From Athripsodes cinereus (lineage: Eukaryota > Arthropoda > Insecta > Trichoptera > Leptoceridae), in NCBI GenBank assembly GCA_947579605.1, contig OX388319.1, forward strand, positions 18,861,447-18,925,446: 64,000 nucleotides of DNA, in the 5' to 3' direction. The position numbers and the translations under genes are program-made. This document shows positions 33,839 to 47,200 of the stretch, piece after piece. The stretch's first letter is position 1; each line of letters starts with the position of its first letter. The notes beneath the pieces were generated by a model that had not been told where the DNA came from, did not search any database, and worked only from the letters and a program-made list of their open reading frames with translations.

Positions 33839-35263
33839 CAGGAAAACTTAACTTAGTAGCATGTAATAAAGAATTTTTTACCTCTTCGAAATCGTTATTT
33901 GTGATTTCGTTCCATTCGACAGGTCTATTGTCCTTTTTTGTTGCCCCTTTTAGATAGTCGTTCAGTCTGACAAGTTTTTGTGCAGCCTTCGGTATAAATC
34001 GCCTGTAGAAATTGGTCAGGGCGATGAATCTGCGGAGATCCTTTATTGTTTTGGGTTTTTTGTACTCACTTATGGCTTTTATTTTTTCTGGAGCTGGTCC
34101 AACTCCTGCTGCTGATATTTCATATCCTAGAAAAATTAAGGATGATTTGGCAAATTGACATTTAGAAGGGTTAAGTATCATACCATTCTCCTGGAGTCTT
34201 TCGAATAGAGCAGTCAGATGTCGTATGTGTGTTTTTTCGTCGGGTGACGCTATCAGAATGTCATCTATATAGGTGTGTATTCCTTCTAGTCCTTGAGTGA
34301 TGGTGTTCATGTGCCTCATGAACGTCTGGCACGCACTGGTTACCCCAAATGGCATGCGTAAAAACTCAAAGTTCCCGAAAACGGTGGTAATTGCTGTCTT
34401 CTTGATGTCTGCTTCGTTGACAGGAATCTGATGATAGGCCCGTTGGAGATCTATCTTAGAAAAAATTTTACAATTGTGCAAATCATTACAAATATCATGA
34501 ATATGTGGAAGTGCATATCTATCTGGCACTGTCATAGAGTTAAGCTTACGATAATCACCACAAGGGCGATATGTACCGTCACTCTTTTTTACCATGTGAA
34601 GAGGCGATGCCCATTCACTGTTTGAGGGTCGGCAGATACCTTGAGCAACCATGTTCTCAAACTCTTTTTTCGCTTGCTTCAGCAGTTCTGGAGACAAACG
34701 TCGAGGTTTGAACATAAAAGGATTGCCACGGGTATCTATGTAATGTATTGTAGAATGTTGACAATCAGTATATGGTCTATTTATATCAATCAGTTTGGGA
34801 TATTTTGCTAATAATTGATGGTAAGGGTTATTTTTATCTAGTAATGAAACTGACGAAATATCATTATCAATACAGTTTGTGTTGTAACCTACGACCTTAT
34901 GTTTATTAGTATTGTCTATCAACATTTTGTTTCTAATATCTACAATTAAATTAAAGTGATTCAGAAAGTCTGCGCCGATAATTGCGCGTGGAACGTCTGC
35001 AATGATAAAGTTCCATCTGAAAATTTTCTTTAGACCGAGGTCTAAATTTAATGTGGTTGTGCCAAATGTCTTGACCACTGTCTCGTTCGCTGCAAAGAGA
35101 TTTAGGTTATCTTTACCCTTTAAACTTTGGCGTAAACATATGGAACGCGGAACTAAGCATAGTTCTGAACCGGAGTCAATCAAAAATGACGTACCTTGTA
35201 TGCGGTCCTTTATGAAGAGACGAATTTTTGTATGCAGTTCACCCGTCTCGCTAGTGAACTGTT
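33824..35263 (-). pseudogene. Gypsy pol, protease and reverse transcriptase part
   Basis: Frame continuous from just after the gag stop. The aspartic protease has LIDSGSELCLV and, about 65 residues later, AIIGADFLN. The RT follows with SKIDLQRAYHQI (first catalytic aspartate), FGVTSACQTF, the YIDD box and the connection motif NFYRRFI. There is no good ATG, because expression depends on -1 frameshifting at 35270-35276. The frame leaves its RNase H continuation at the seven-A run at 33824-33830, which holds one more base than the frame needs; past it the frame runs out of phase to a stop near 33753. Confidence 0.92.
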
Positions 35264-36217
35264 CTACAAGTTTTTTGAGTTAGATGGTTTGTTTGATGTA
35301 AATGAGCACGGAGAAATACATTTGCGAGCTTTGTGTCCGAATTGCTCATGATAGAAACACAGTTTTGTACTATTATTACAAGTCTTTACATTATTATAAC
35401 TATGATATTTATTTTCGTTATGCTTGTAAGAAGCGTTGTTGTTTTTGACAGAGCTGTCAATATGTGAACTATGGCGGGTGTTGCCATGATAGAAAGTTTT
35501 TCTATGAAAATTATTTTGATTTTTGTGTTGCAACTGTTTGCTAAGATTGTCGAATTTCTCAGTTAATTCAATCACTGATTGCTGTAAGGAAATAACTTTA
35601 CTAGAATTTTTATCATCTTCAGGTTGAATGGAAGCTACTTCTAAGGGTTTGTAAATTGATGAAACTTTGTCTGCTAAAATTGCAATTTCTTCTAAATTTC
35701 TGTTATCGCTTGTGATATGAGCTTGTACCTGTTTGGGCAATTGTTGCACCCACAAATATTTTATCGTGGTGGTATCTAAATCTAAACCGACGGCTAACAT
35801 TTTCATTTCCCTTAATAATTGTGACGGCAATTTGTCACCTAGTTGAATCCCCGAGAAAAGTTTTTCTCTGCGATTATCTGGAGATTCGCCCATTCTTTGA
35901 ATGATTGCGTTTTTTAATCTGCTGTACATGGTATTACATCTGGGTAAAAATAAGATATCTGATACCTGACTAATATGTTCATGGTTGAGTTGAGCGACCA
36001 AATGTGAATACCTGGTGTCTTCCGCCGTTATATTGGCTAATTCAAATTGGTTTTCTACCTGTAGAAACCAGAGTTCTACATTGTTTGTCCATATCGGTGG
36101 GATTTTCACGGACACTCGTTCTGAAAATATCGGAAAATTTGTATTAATTGTTCCTTCACTAGTACTAGCTTTCGCTGGGTGAGAGGTTGAATCGAAATTT
36201 TTGTTAGGAGTTGTCAT
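35264..36217 (-). CDS. gag: Gypsy gag, 317 residues
   Basis: The frame is intact from ATG (36215-36217) to TAG (35264-35266). The capsid-like region (PPIWTNNVELWFLQVENQFE and LPKQVQAHI) is typical of insect gypsy Gag. The C terminus has a modified zinc knuckle, C287-X2-H290-X4-H295-X4-C300 with a further SPC, where His replaces the usual second Cys; this CFYHEQFGHKARKC type is common in arthropod Ty3/gypsy elements. Gag forms the virus-like particle and packages element RNA. A -1 slippery site overlaps the last codons. Confidence 0.93.
   Translation of the reverse strand: MTTPNKNFDSTSHPAKASTSEGTINTNFPIFSERVSVKIPPIWTNNVELWFLQVENQFELANITAEDTRYSHLVAQLNHEHISQVSDILFLPRCNTMYSRLKNAIIQRMGESPDNRREKLFSGIQLGDKLPSQLLREMKMLAVGLDLDTTTIKYLWVQQLPKQVQAHITSDNRNLEEIAILADKVSSIYKPLEVASIQPEDDKNSSKVISLQQSVIELTEKFDNLSKQLQHKNQNNFHRKTFYHGNTRHSSHIDSSVKNNNASYKHNENKYHSYNNVKTCNNSTKLCFYHEQFGHKARKCISPCSFTSNKPSNSKNL
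35270..35276 (-). promoter_or_regulatory. -1 ribosomal frameshift site between gag and pol
   Basis: On the element strand the heptamer A-AAA-AAC lies two codons before the gag stop (frame TCA AAA AAC TTG TAG). The pol frame is the -1 frame relative to gag and is open across the stop, so tandem slippage would make Gag-Pol. The heptamer fits the X-XXY-YYZ rule. Downstream stimulatory structure was not evaluated. Confidence 0.8.
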
Positions 36218-37006
36218 TTTGTATCTAGTGTATGAGAAGGAAATTTGAAGTTAATTTTTAGAATTGAAAATATTTATTTTATTTTTGGATAAAATTAAAT
36301 GGAATGTAAATTATTTGAATAAAATTGATTGATATACTTTCTTGTTTGGTTGATTAAAATGTTTGGGAAAAATGTTTGCAGATGAAAAAATATTTGTGAC
36401 AATAAAATTTTTTTAGCAGAAAAAATTGGTACCCTGTCGACTGGTCTCAAACAGTGAATGTTCACAAAATATAATAATAATTAATGCTACTTACAAATAA
36501 AATGCTTTGTGTTATATTTAAAATCTGGAACATACAATTATATAAATAAGTACAATAAGTTATGTTCTGCCTTTGGCAGATTTTTAAAAAGACTTGTAGT
36601 CTGAAATAAATAATAGTAAAAATATTTAAAAAAAAATAATAAATAAAATATGTGGCATAAAATATGTGGACGGTTTTCTGTTCTTTGCTTGATTAAAAAA
36701 TACGGAGCTAAAATATCTTTTTTTGTATTTTGTTCCGGGACTCTATATGCCTGAAAACCGTTCACAGAGAACTCTTCTGAACGCAGCAGTAAAGGTGAAT
36801 AAAATTAGGAATTGATTAATGAATTGTTATTTAAATTGTTTCGTTCGATCACAGTTTGGAAATAAAGTTAAAATCAAAATTGAATATAGAATTAAAAGTT
36901 GTCAGGAAAATTTTTCACTGATGTATTGTGACAAAAATTTTCAAAGAAAAAAGTTTTTTTAAAAGAAAAATGTAATAATTTCGTGTTCGTTCGAGGTCAC
37001 CATTTA
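36218..37006 (-). other. Gypsy leader with primer-binding site
   Basis: About 790 bases of AT-rich leader lie between 5' LTR and gag. The primer-binding site TGGTGACCTCGAACGAACAC is at 36983-37002, four bases after the LTR, starting with TGG as needed to pair with a tRNA CCA end. I did not identify the tRNA. No coding frame was recognised in the leader. Confidence 0.75.
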
Positions 37007-37483
37007 TATGGATGGAAGGGCTTTGTTGGTATAGATTATTAATGTTAAATATCCTCACAGATCCACTGTGTACATATTTTCCCTTTCTTCCATATACAAT
37101 TTGCAGAAGGCTTGATAAGTAAGAAAATTAGTTTGACTCTAAATGATTATATGAAATTACATGCTGTGATTGAAAAGGAACGAAATGAAACAGTAATATT
37201 TTACTTACATGAAAATATGCTTTCCAATAAGTTTATTCACCAATAATAAAATTAACAATAAAAATGTTAGTAATGTGTTAGACTAAAGTATGTTGTTGGC
37301 TAGACGTTCAAAAGAGATCTGACCTAGCTAATTATTCATTCTCTTCACAAGCCCTATTTGTTAAGGAAATATTCATCGCCATCTACCTACAATTGTATAA
37401 AACTCATATCTAACTAGCTACCGATGTGTTAAGTAATTATCTTCTATATGTGCTTCTCGATACTTCAGGTAGATGTCGCCACA
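37007..37483 (-). repeat. 5' LTR of the gypsy element
   Basis: 477 bp, uninterrupted; element-strand ends TGTGGC and CCATA. It is followed on the plus strand by the target duplication GAGT at 37484-37487. It serves as the reference against which the insert in the 3' LTR is seen. Confidence 0.95.
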
Positions 37484-37949
37484 GAGTCATTGGTTTTTCG
37501 CAAATGTTCCACAGTTCAATCATGGATTAACGAAAATATAAGTATTTTGGTAGATTTTAATCATAAATTTTATTTGCAAATTTTTGACAGGTCTCCCGTG
37601 AGATCATGGTTTTATCATTTTTTTTGTCATTTCAGTCATGATTTGACGCTAATATTGGTATTTTTAAAGATTTTTATTGAAATTACAAAATAAAAATTTT
37701 TGACAGGTCTACTATGAGTCGATGGTTTTTCGCAAATGTTTGACAGTTCAATCATGATTTCACGAATATTTTTGTATTTTGGTAGATTTTAATCATAAAT
37801 TTTACATGGATATTTTGACAGGTCTGCCATGAGGTTCTAACAATTTTTTGACATTTCAATCATAATTTGACGTCAATATTGGTATTTTAAAAGATTTTTA
37901 TTGAAATTTCAAAATTAATATTTTTGACAAGTCCCCCATGAATTGATGG

Positions 37950-39970
37950 TATAATTCATAGCTTAGTCATTAAAATAATGATTTCACGCTAATATTGGTA
38001 TTTTGAAAGTTTTTATCGGAATTTTGAAATGAATATTTTTGACTGTTCAACCATGGGAGGATAGTTTTATGCAAATGTTTGACAGTGATTTCACGAATAT
38101 TCGAGTATTTTGGTTGTTTTCAATCAAAAAATTTATACACATATTTTTGACAGGTCCCCCCTGAGATGATGGTTTAATGCATTTGTTTCTCATTTCATTC
38201 ATGAAATAACAAATAAATCGGCATTTTCTAATATAAGATTTTTTTTTGATCGGAATGAACATTTTTGACAGGTCTCCAATGAAGTAATTCAAATTTTTGA
38301 CATTCAATCATAATTTGACGCTTATATTGGTATTTTAAAAGTTTTTTTCGAAATTTTCAAATGAATATTTTTGACAGGGGCCCCATGAAGTGATGATTTT
38401 ATTCTTAGGTTGGACATTAAAATAATGATTTCACGCTAATATTGGAATTTTGAAAGTTTTCGTCGAAATTACAAAATATTTCGACAGTTCTTCTATGAGT
38501 CGATGTTTTTTTGCAAATGTTCGACAGTTCAATCATAATTTCAAGAATATTTTAGTATTTTGGTTGTTTTTAATCAAAAAAATTATACACATATTTTTGA
38601 CAGGTCCTCCATGAGATGATGGTTTAATCATTTCAATCATGAAATAACAAGTAAATCGGCATTTTCTATTTTTAGAAAGTTTTTTGATCGGAATGAATAT
38701 TTTTGACAGGTCTCCTTTGAGTCGATGGTGTTTTGCAAATGTTTGACAATTATGATTTCACGAATGTATAAATATTTTGGTAGATGTTAATCATAAATTT
38801 AATATGCATATTTTTGTAAGGTCTCCCGCGAGGTCATGGTTTTATCAATTTTTTGTCATTTCAATCATGATTTGACGTTAATATTGGTATTTTTAAAGAT
38901 TTTTATTGAAATTTTCAAATACATATTTTTGACAGGTCCCCAATGAAGTGATGGTATTATTCATAGCTTAGTCATTAAAATAATGATTTCACGCTAATAT
39001 TGGTATTTTGAAAGTTTTTATCGGAATTTTGAAATGAATATTTTTGACTGTTCAACCATGGGAGGATAGTTTTATGCAAATGTTTGACAGTTTAATAATG
39101 ATTTCACGAATATTCGAGTATTTTGGTTGTTTTCAATCAAAAAATTTATACACATATTTTTGACAGGTCCCCCCCGAGATGATGGTTTAATGCATTTGTT
39201 TCTCATTTCAATCATGAAATAACAAATAAATCGGCATTTTCTAATTTAAGATTTTTTTTTGATCGGAATGAACATTTTTGACAGGTCTCCAATGAAGTAA
39301 TTCAAATTTTTGACATTCAATCATAATTTGACGCTTATATTGGTATTTTAAAAGTTTTTTTCGAAATTTTCAAATGAATATTTTTGACAGGGGCCCCATG
39401 AAGTGATGATTTTATTCTTAGGTTGGACATTAAAATAATGATTTCACGCTAATATTGGAATTTTGAAAGTTTTCGTCGAAATTACAAAATATTTCGACAG
39501 TTCTTCTATGAGTCGATGTTTTTTTGCAAATGTTCGACAGTTCAATCATAATTTCAAGAATATTTTAGTATTTTGGTTGTTTTTAATCAAAAAATTTATA
39601 CACATATTTTTGACAGGTCCTCCATGAGATGATGGTTTAATCATTTCAATCATGAAATAACAAGTAAATCGGCATTTTCTATTTTTAGAAAGTTTTTTGA
39701 TCGGAATGAATATTTTTGACAGGTCTCCTTTAAGTCGATGGTGTTTTGCAAATGTTTGACAATTATGATTTCACGAATGTATAAATATTTTGGTAGATGT
39801 TAATCATAAATTTAATATGCATATTTTTGTAAGGTCTCCCGCGAGGTCATGGTTTTATCAATTTTTTGTCATTTCAATCATGATTTGACGTTAATATTGG
39901 TATTTTTAAAGATTTTTATTGAAATTTTCAAATACATATTTTTGACAGGTCCCCAATGAAGTGATGGTAT
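37950..39970. repeat. Tandem duplication with 1,013-bp period inside the satellite
   Basis: The rare word GACAGGGGCCCCATGAAG is at 38373 and 39386, and GACTGTTCAACCATGGGAGG recurs near 38041 and 39054, both 1,013 bases apart. Long identical stretches lie between these anchors, with scattered single-base differences. Confidence 0.8.
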
Positions 39971-42900
39971 TATTCATAGCTTAGTCATTAAAATAATAAT
40001 TGTTTCACAAAATTTCATTTCAAAATATTGGTATTTTGAAAGTTTTCGTCGAAATTACAAAATATTTTGACAGTTCTTCTATGAGTCGATGTTTTTTTTG
40101 CAAATGTTTGACAGTTCAATCATGATTTGACGATTGTTTTACTAATTTGAAATATTTTTATCGGAATTTTCAAATTAATATTTTTGACAGGTTTCCAATG
40201 AAGTAATAGTTTTATTCATATGTTTGACATTTCAATCATGATTTGACGCTTATATTGGTATTTTAAAAGTTTTTATTGAAATGAAAATGAATATTTTTGA
40301 TGAATAAAATGAGTCGTTGGTTTTTCGCAAATGTTCGACAGTTCAATCATGGATTAACGAAAATATAAGTATTTTGGTAGATTTTAATCATAAATTTTAT
40401 ATGCACATTTTTGACAGGTCTCCCGTGAGATCATGGTTTTATCAATTTTTTTGTCATTTCAGCCATGATTTGACGCTAATATTGGTATTTTTGAAGATTT
40501 TTATCGAAATTTCTAAATGAATATTTTTGACAGGTCTACTATGAGTCGATGGTCCTATTCATTTGTTTGACATTTCAATCATGATTTGCAGATTGTTTTG
40601 GTATTTTGGTTGGTTAATCCAAAATTAAATATACATTTTCTCGACAGGTCCCCGTGAGGTGATGGTTTTATTCATTTGTTTGACATGGTTTGACGATTGT
40701 TTTGGTATTTCGAAAGATTTTTATCGAAATTTTCAAATGAATATTTTTGACAGGGGCCCCATGAAGTGATGATTTTATTCTTAGGTTGGACATTAAAATA
40801 ATGATATCACGCTAATATTGGAATTTTGAAAGTTTTCGTCGAAATTACAAAATATTTCGACAGTTCTTCTATGAGTCGATGTTTTTTTACAAATGTTCGA
40901 CAGTTCAATCATAATTTCAAGAATATTTTAGTATTTTGGTTGTTCTTAATCAAATATTATTTTTAACATATTTTTGACAGGTCCTCCATGAGATGAAGGT
41001 TTAATCATTTCAATCATGAAATAACAAGTTAATCGGCATTTTCTATTTTCAGAAAGTTTTTTGATCGGAATGAATATTTTTGACAGGTCTCCTATGAGTC
41101 GATGGTGTTTTGCAAATGTTTGACAATTATGATTTCACGAATGTATAAATATTTTGGTAGATGTTAATCATAAATTTAATATGCATATTTTTGTAAGGTC
41201 TCCCGCGAGGTCATGGTTTTATCAATTTTTTTGTCATTTCAATCATGATTTGACGTTAATATTGGTATTTTTTAAGGTTTTTATTGAAATTTTCAAATAC
41301 ATATTTTTGACAGGTCCCCAATGAAGTGATGGTATTATTCATAGCTTAGTCATTAAAATTATGATTTCACGCTAATATTGGTATTTTGAAAGTTTTTATC
41401 GGAATTTTGAAATGAATATTTTTGACTGTTCAACCATGGTAGGATAGTTTTATGCAAATGTTTGACAGTTTAATAATGATTTCACGAATATTCGAGTATT
41501 TTGGTTGTTTTCAATCAAAAAATTTATACACATATTCTTGACAGGTCCCCCTGAGATGATGGTTTAATGCATTTGTTTGTCATTTCAATCATGAAATAAC
41601 AAGTAAATCAGCATTTTCTAATTTAAGATTTTTTTTTGATCGGAATGAACATTTTTGACAGGTCTCCAATCAAATAATGGTTTTATTCAAATTGAGTCGA
41701 TGGTTTCTTGCAAATGTTTGACAGTTCAATCATGATTTCACGAATGTTTCAGTATTTTGGTTGTATTTAAACAAAAAAAAAATTTAAACATTGACTTGAG
41801 ATGAAGGTTTAATCATTTCAATAATGAAATAACAAGTAAATCGGTATTTTCTATTTTCAGAAAGTTTTTTGATCGGAATGAATATTTTTGACAGGTCTCC
41901 TATGAGTCGATGGTGTTTTGCAAATGTTTGACAATTATGATTTCACGAATGTATAAATATTTTGGAAGATGTTAATCATAAATTTAATATGCATATTTTT
42001 GACAGGTCTCCCGCGAGGTCATGGTTTTATCAATTTTTTTGTCATTTCAATCATGATTTGACGTTAATATTGGTATTTTTAAAGATTTTTATTGAATTTT
42101 TCAAATAAATATTTATGACAGGTCCCCAATGAAGTGATGCTTTTATTCATATGATAGACAGTTTAATCATGATTTCACGAATATTTTAGTATTTTGGTTG
42201 ATTTTAATCAAAATTTATATACACATATTTTTGACAGGTCCCCCATGAGATGATGGTTTAATGCATTTCAATCATGAAATAACAAGTTAATCAGCGTTTT
42301 CTATTTTCAGAAAGTTTTTTGATCGGAATAAGTATTTTTGACAGGTTTCCTATGAGTCGATGGTGTTTTGCAAATGTTTGACAGTTCAATCATGATTTCA
42401 CGAATGTTTCAGTATTTTGGTTGTTTTTAAACAAAAAAAAAATTTAAACATATTTTTGACATGAGATGAAGGTTTAATCATTTCAATCATGAAATAACAA
42501 GTAAATCGGCATTTTCTATTTTCAGAAAGTTTTTTGATCGGAATGAATATTTTTGACAGGTCTCCTATGAGACGATGGTGTTTTGCAAATGTTTGACAAT
42601 TATGATTTCACGAATGTATAAATATTTTGGAAGATGTTAATCATAAATTTAATATGCATATTTTTGACCGGTCTCCCGCGAGGTCATGGTTTTATCAATT
42701 TTTTTGTCATTTCAATCATGATTTGACGTTAATATTGGTATTTTTAAAGATTTTTATTGAATTTTTCAAATAAATATCTATGACAGGTCCCCAATGAAGT
42801 GATGCTTTTATTCATATGATAGACAGTTTAATCATGATTTCACGAATATTTTAGTATTTTGGTTGATTTTAATCAAAATTTATACACACATATTTTTGAC

Positions 42901-44265
42901 AGGTTCTCCATGAGATGATGGTTTAATCATTTCAATCATGAAATAACAAGTTAATCGGCATTTTCTATTTTCAGAAAGTTTTTTGATCGGAATGAGTATT
43001 TTTGACAGGTCTCCTTTATAGGAGACACACACAGGAGTTTTGCAAATGTTTGACAGTTCAACTATGATTTCACGAATATAAATATTTTGGTGATGTAAAT
43101 CATAAATTTTATATGCATATTTTTGACAGGTCTCCCGCGAGGTCGTGGTTTTATCATTTTTTTTTTGTCATTTCAATCATGATTTGACGTTAATATTGGT
43201 ATTTTTAAAGATTTTTATTGAAATTTCAAATAAATATTTATGACAGGTCCCCAATGAAGTGATGCTTTTATTCATATGATAGACAGTTTAATCATGATTT
43301 CACGAATATTTTAGTATTTTGGTTGATTTTAATCAAAATTTATATACACATATTTTTGACAGGTCCCCCATGAGATGATGGTTTAATGCATTTCAATCAT
43401 GAAATAACAAGTTAATCGGCATTTTCTATTTTCAGAAAGTTTTTTGATCGGAATAAGTATTTTTGACAGGTTTCCTATGAGTCGATGGTGTTTTGCAAAT
43501 GTTTGACAGTTCAATCATGATTTCACGAATGTTTCAGTATTTTGGTTGTTTTTAATCAAAAATTTTTTTAAACATATTTTTGACAGGTCCTCCATGAGAT
43601 GATGGTTTAATCATTTCAATCATGAAATAACAAGTTAATCGGCATTTTCTATTTTCAGAAAGTTTTTTGATCGGAATGAGTATTTTTGACAGGTCTCCTT
43701 TATAGGAGACACACACAGGAGTTTTGCAAATGTTTGACAGTTCAACTATGATTTCACGAATATAAATATTTTGGTAGATGTAAATCATAAATTTTATATG
43801 CATATTTTTGACAGGTCTCCCGCGAGGTCGTGGTTTTATCATTTTTTTTTGTCATTTCAATCATGATTTGACGTTAATATTGGTATTTTTAAAGATTTTT
43901 ATTGAAATTTCAAATAAATATTTATGACAGGTCCCCAATGAAGTGATGCTTTTATTCATATGATAGACAGTTTAATCATGATTTCACGAATATTTTAGTA
44001 TTTTGGTTGATTTTAATCAAAATTTATATACACATATTTTTGACAGGTCCCCCATGAGATGATGGTTTAATGCATTTCAATCATGAAATAACAAGTTAAT
44101 CAGCGTTTTCTATTTTCAGAAAGTTTTTTGATCGGAATAAGTATTTTTGACAGGTTTCCTATGAGTCGATGGTGTTTTGCAAATGTTTGACAGTTCAATC
44201 ATGATTTCACGAATGTTCCAGTATTTTGGTTGTTTTTAAACAAAAAAAAAATTTAAACATATTTT
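39620..44265. repeat. 4,646-bp higher-order repeat, copy 1
   Basis: From about 39640 the sequence is nearly identical to that 4,646 bases further on; anchor words at 39721/44367, 40317/44963 and 43552/48199 keep this offset within one base. To the left of about 39620 the match stops (TGACAGGTCCTCCATGAG against TGACATGAG). Confidence 0.85.
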
Positions 44266-47200
44266 TGACATGAGATGATGGTTTTATCATTTCAATCATG
44301 AAATAACAAGTAAATCGGCATTTTCTATTTTTAGAAAGTTTTTTGATCGGAATGAATATTTTTGACAGGTCTCCTTTAAGTCGATGGTGTTTTGCAAATG
44401 TTTGACAATTATGATTTCACGAATGTATAAATATTTTGGTAGATGTTAATCATAAATTTAATATGCATATTTTTGTAAGGTCTCCCGCGAGGTCATGGTT
44501 TTATCAATTTTTTGTCATTTCAATCATGATTTGACGTTAATATTGGTATTTTTAAAGATTTTTATTGAAATTTTCAAATACATATTTTTGACAGGTCCCC
44601 AATGAAGTGATGGTATTATTCATAGCTTAGTCATTAAAATAATAATTGTTTCACAAAATTTCATTTCAAAATATTGGTATTTTGAAAGTTTTCGTCGAAA
44701 TTACAAAATATTTTGACAGTTCTTCTATGAGTCGATGTTTTTTTTGCAAATGTTTGACAGTTCAATCATGATTTGACGATTGTTTTACTAATTTGAAATA
44801 TTTTTATCGGAATTTTCAAATTAATATTTTTGACAGGTTTCCAATGAAGTAATAGTTTTATTCATATGTTTGACATTTCAATCATGATTTGACGCTTATA
44901 TTGGTATTTTAAAAGTTTTTATTGAAATGAAAATGAATATTTTTGATGAATAAAATGAGTCGTTGGTTTTTCGCAAATGTTCGACAGTTCAATCATGGAT
45001 TAACGAAAATATAAGTATTTTGGTAGATTTTAATCATAAATTTTATATGCACATTTTTGACAGGTCTCCCGTGAGATCATGGTTTTATCAATTTTTTTGT
45101 CATTTCAGTCATGATTTGACGCTAATATTGGTATTTTTGAAGATTTTTATCGAAATTTCTAAATGAATATTTTTGACAGGTCTACTATGAGTCGATGGTC
45201 CTATTCATTTGTTTGACATTTCAATCATGATTTGCAGATTGTTTTGGTATTTTGGTTGGTTAATCCAAAATTAAATATACATTTTCTCGACAGGTCCCTG
45301 TGAGGTGATGGTTTTATTCATTTGTTTGACATGGTTTGACGATTGTTTTGGTATTTCGAAAGATTTTTATCGAAATTTTCAAATGAATATTTTTGACAGG
45401 GGCCCCATGAAGTGATGATTTTATTCTTAGGTTGGACATTAAAATAATGATATCACGCTAATATTGGAATTTTGAAAGTTTTCGTCGAAATTACAAAATA
45501 TTTCGACAGTTCTTCTATGAGTCGATGTTTTTTTACAAATGTTCGACAGTTCAATCATAATTTCAAAAATATTTTAGTATTTTGGTTGTTCTTAATCAAA
45601 TATTATTTTTAACATATTTTTGACAGGTCCTCCATGAGATGAAGGTTTAATCATTTCAATCATGAAATAACAAGTTAATCGGCATTTTCTATTTTCAGAA
45701 AGTTTTTTGATCGGAATGAATATTTTTGACAGGTCTCCTATGAGTCGATGGTGTTTTGCAAATGTTTGACAATTATGATTTCACGAATGTATAAATATTT
45801 TGGTAGATGTTAATCATAAATTTAATATGCATATTTTTGTAAGGTCTCCCGCGAGGTCATGGTTTTATCAATTTTTTTGTCATTTCAATCATGATTTGAC
45901 GTTAATATTGGTATTTTTTAAGGTTTTTATTGAAATTTTCAAATACATATTTTTGACAGGTCCCCAATGAAGTGATGGTATTATTCATAGCTTAGTCATT
46001 AAAATTATGATTTCACGCTAATATTGGTATTTTGAAAGTTTTTATCGGAATTTTGAAATGAATATTTTTGACTGTTCAACCATGGTAGGATAGTTTTATG
46101 CAAATGTTTGACAGTTTAATAATGATTTCACGAATATTCGAGTATTTTGGTTGTATTCAATCAAAAAATTTATACACATATTCTTGACAGGTCCCCCTGA
46201 GATGATGGTTTAATGCATTTGTTTGTCATTTCAATCATGAAATAACAAGTAAATCAGCATTTTCTAATTTAAGATTTTTTTTTGATCGGAATGAACATTT
46301 TTGACAGGTCTCCAATCAAATAATGGTTTTATTCAAATTGAGTCGATGGTTTCTTGCAAATGTTTGACAGTTCAATCATGATTTCACGAATGTTTCAGTA
46401 TTTTGGTTGTATTTAAACAAAAAAAAAATTTAAACATTGACTTGAGATGAAGGTTTAATCATTTCAATAATGAAATAACAAGTAAATCGGTATTTTCTAT
46501 TTTCAGAAAGTTTTTTGATCGGAATGAATATTTTTGACAGGTCTCCTATGAGTCGATGGTGTTTTGCAAATGTTTGACAATTATGATTTCACGAATGTAT
46601 AAATATTTTGGAAGATGTTAATCATAAATTTAATATGCATATTTTTGACAGGTCTCCCGCGAGGTCATGGTTTTATCAATTTTTTTGTCATTTCAATCAT
46701 GATTTGACGTTAATATTGGTATTTTTAAAGATTTTTATTGAATTTTTCAAATAAATATTTATGACAGGTCCCCAATGAAGTGATGCTTTTATTCATATGA
46801 TAGACAGTTTAATCATGATTTCACGAATATTTTAGTATTTTGGTTGATTTTAATCAAAATTTATATACACATATTTTTGACAGGTCCCCCATGAGATGAT
46901 GGTTTAATGCATTTCAATCATGAAATAACAAGTTAATCAGCGTTTTCTATTTTCAGAAAGTTTTTTGATCGGAATAAGTATTTTTGACAGGTTTCCTATG
47001 AGTCGATGGTGTTTTGCAAATGTTTGACAGTTCAATCATGATTTCACGAATGTTCCAGTATTTTGGTTGTTTTTAAACAAAAAAAAAATTTAAACATATT
47101 TTTGACATGAGATGAAGGTTTAATCATTTCAATCATGAAATAACAAGTAAATCGGCATTTTCTATTTTCAGAAAGTTTTTTGATCGGAATGAATATTTTT

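Larger units (their letters stand above)
31433..37483 (-). mobile_element. Ty3/gypsy LTR retrotransposon, 6.05 kb
   Basis: LTRs at 31433-32162 and 37007-37483 share TGTGGCGACATC...CCATCCATA (element strand) and are flanked by GAGT on both sides. In element order the parts are 5' LTR, primer-binding site (TGGTGACCTCGAACGAACAC), leader, gag, protease-RT-RNase H-integrase, polypurine tract and 3' LTR. The order RT before integrase and the domain motifs define Ty3/gypsy. There is no env frame and no chromodomain. The LTRs differ by one substitution and one 4-bp indel outside a nested 249-bp insert, so the copy is young. Two single-base frame breaks in pol make it non-autonomous as sequenced. Confidence 0.95.

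Noticed and set aside
31433..37483. Endogenous retrovirus with envelope gene
   Set aside because: Only about 30 bases separate the integrase stop from the 3' LTR, so there is no room for env; it is a plain Ty3/gypsy retrotransposon.
40317..45166. Repeated 67-codon frames beginning MVFRKCSTV and similar 60-96-codon frames up to 49896
   Set aside because: They lie in satellite monomers, recur only at the repeat offset and have no protein-like constraint.
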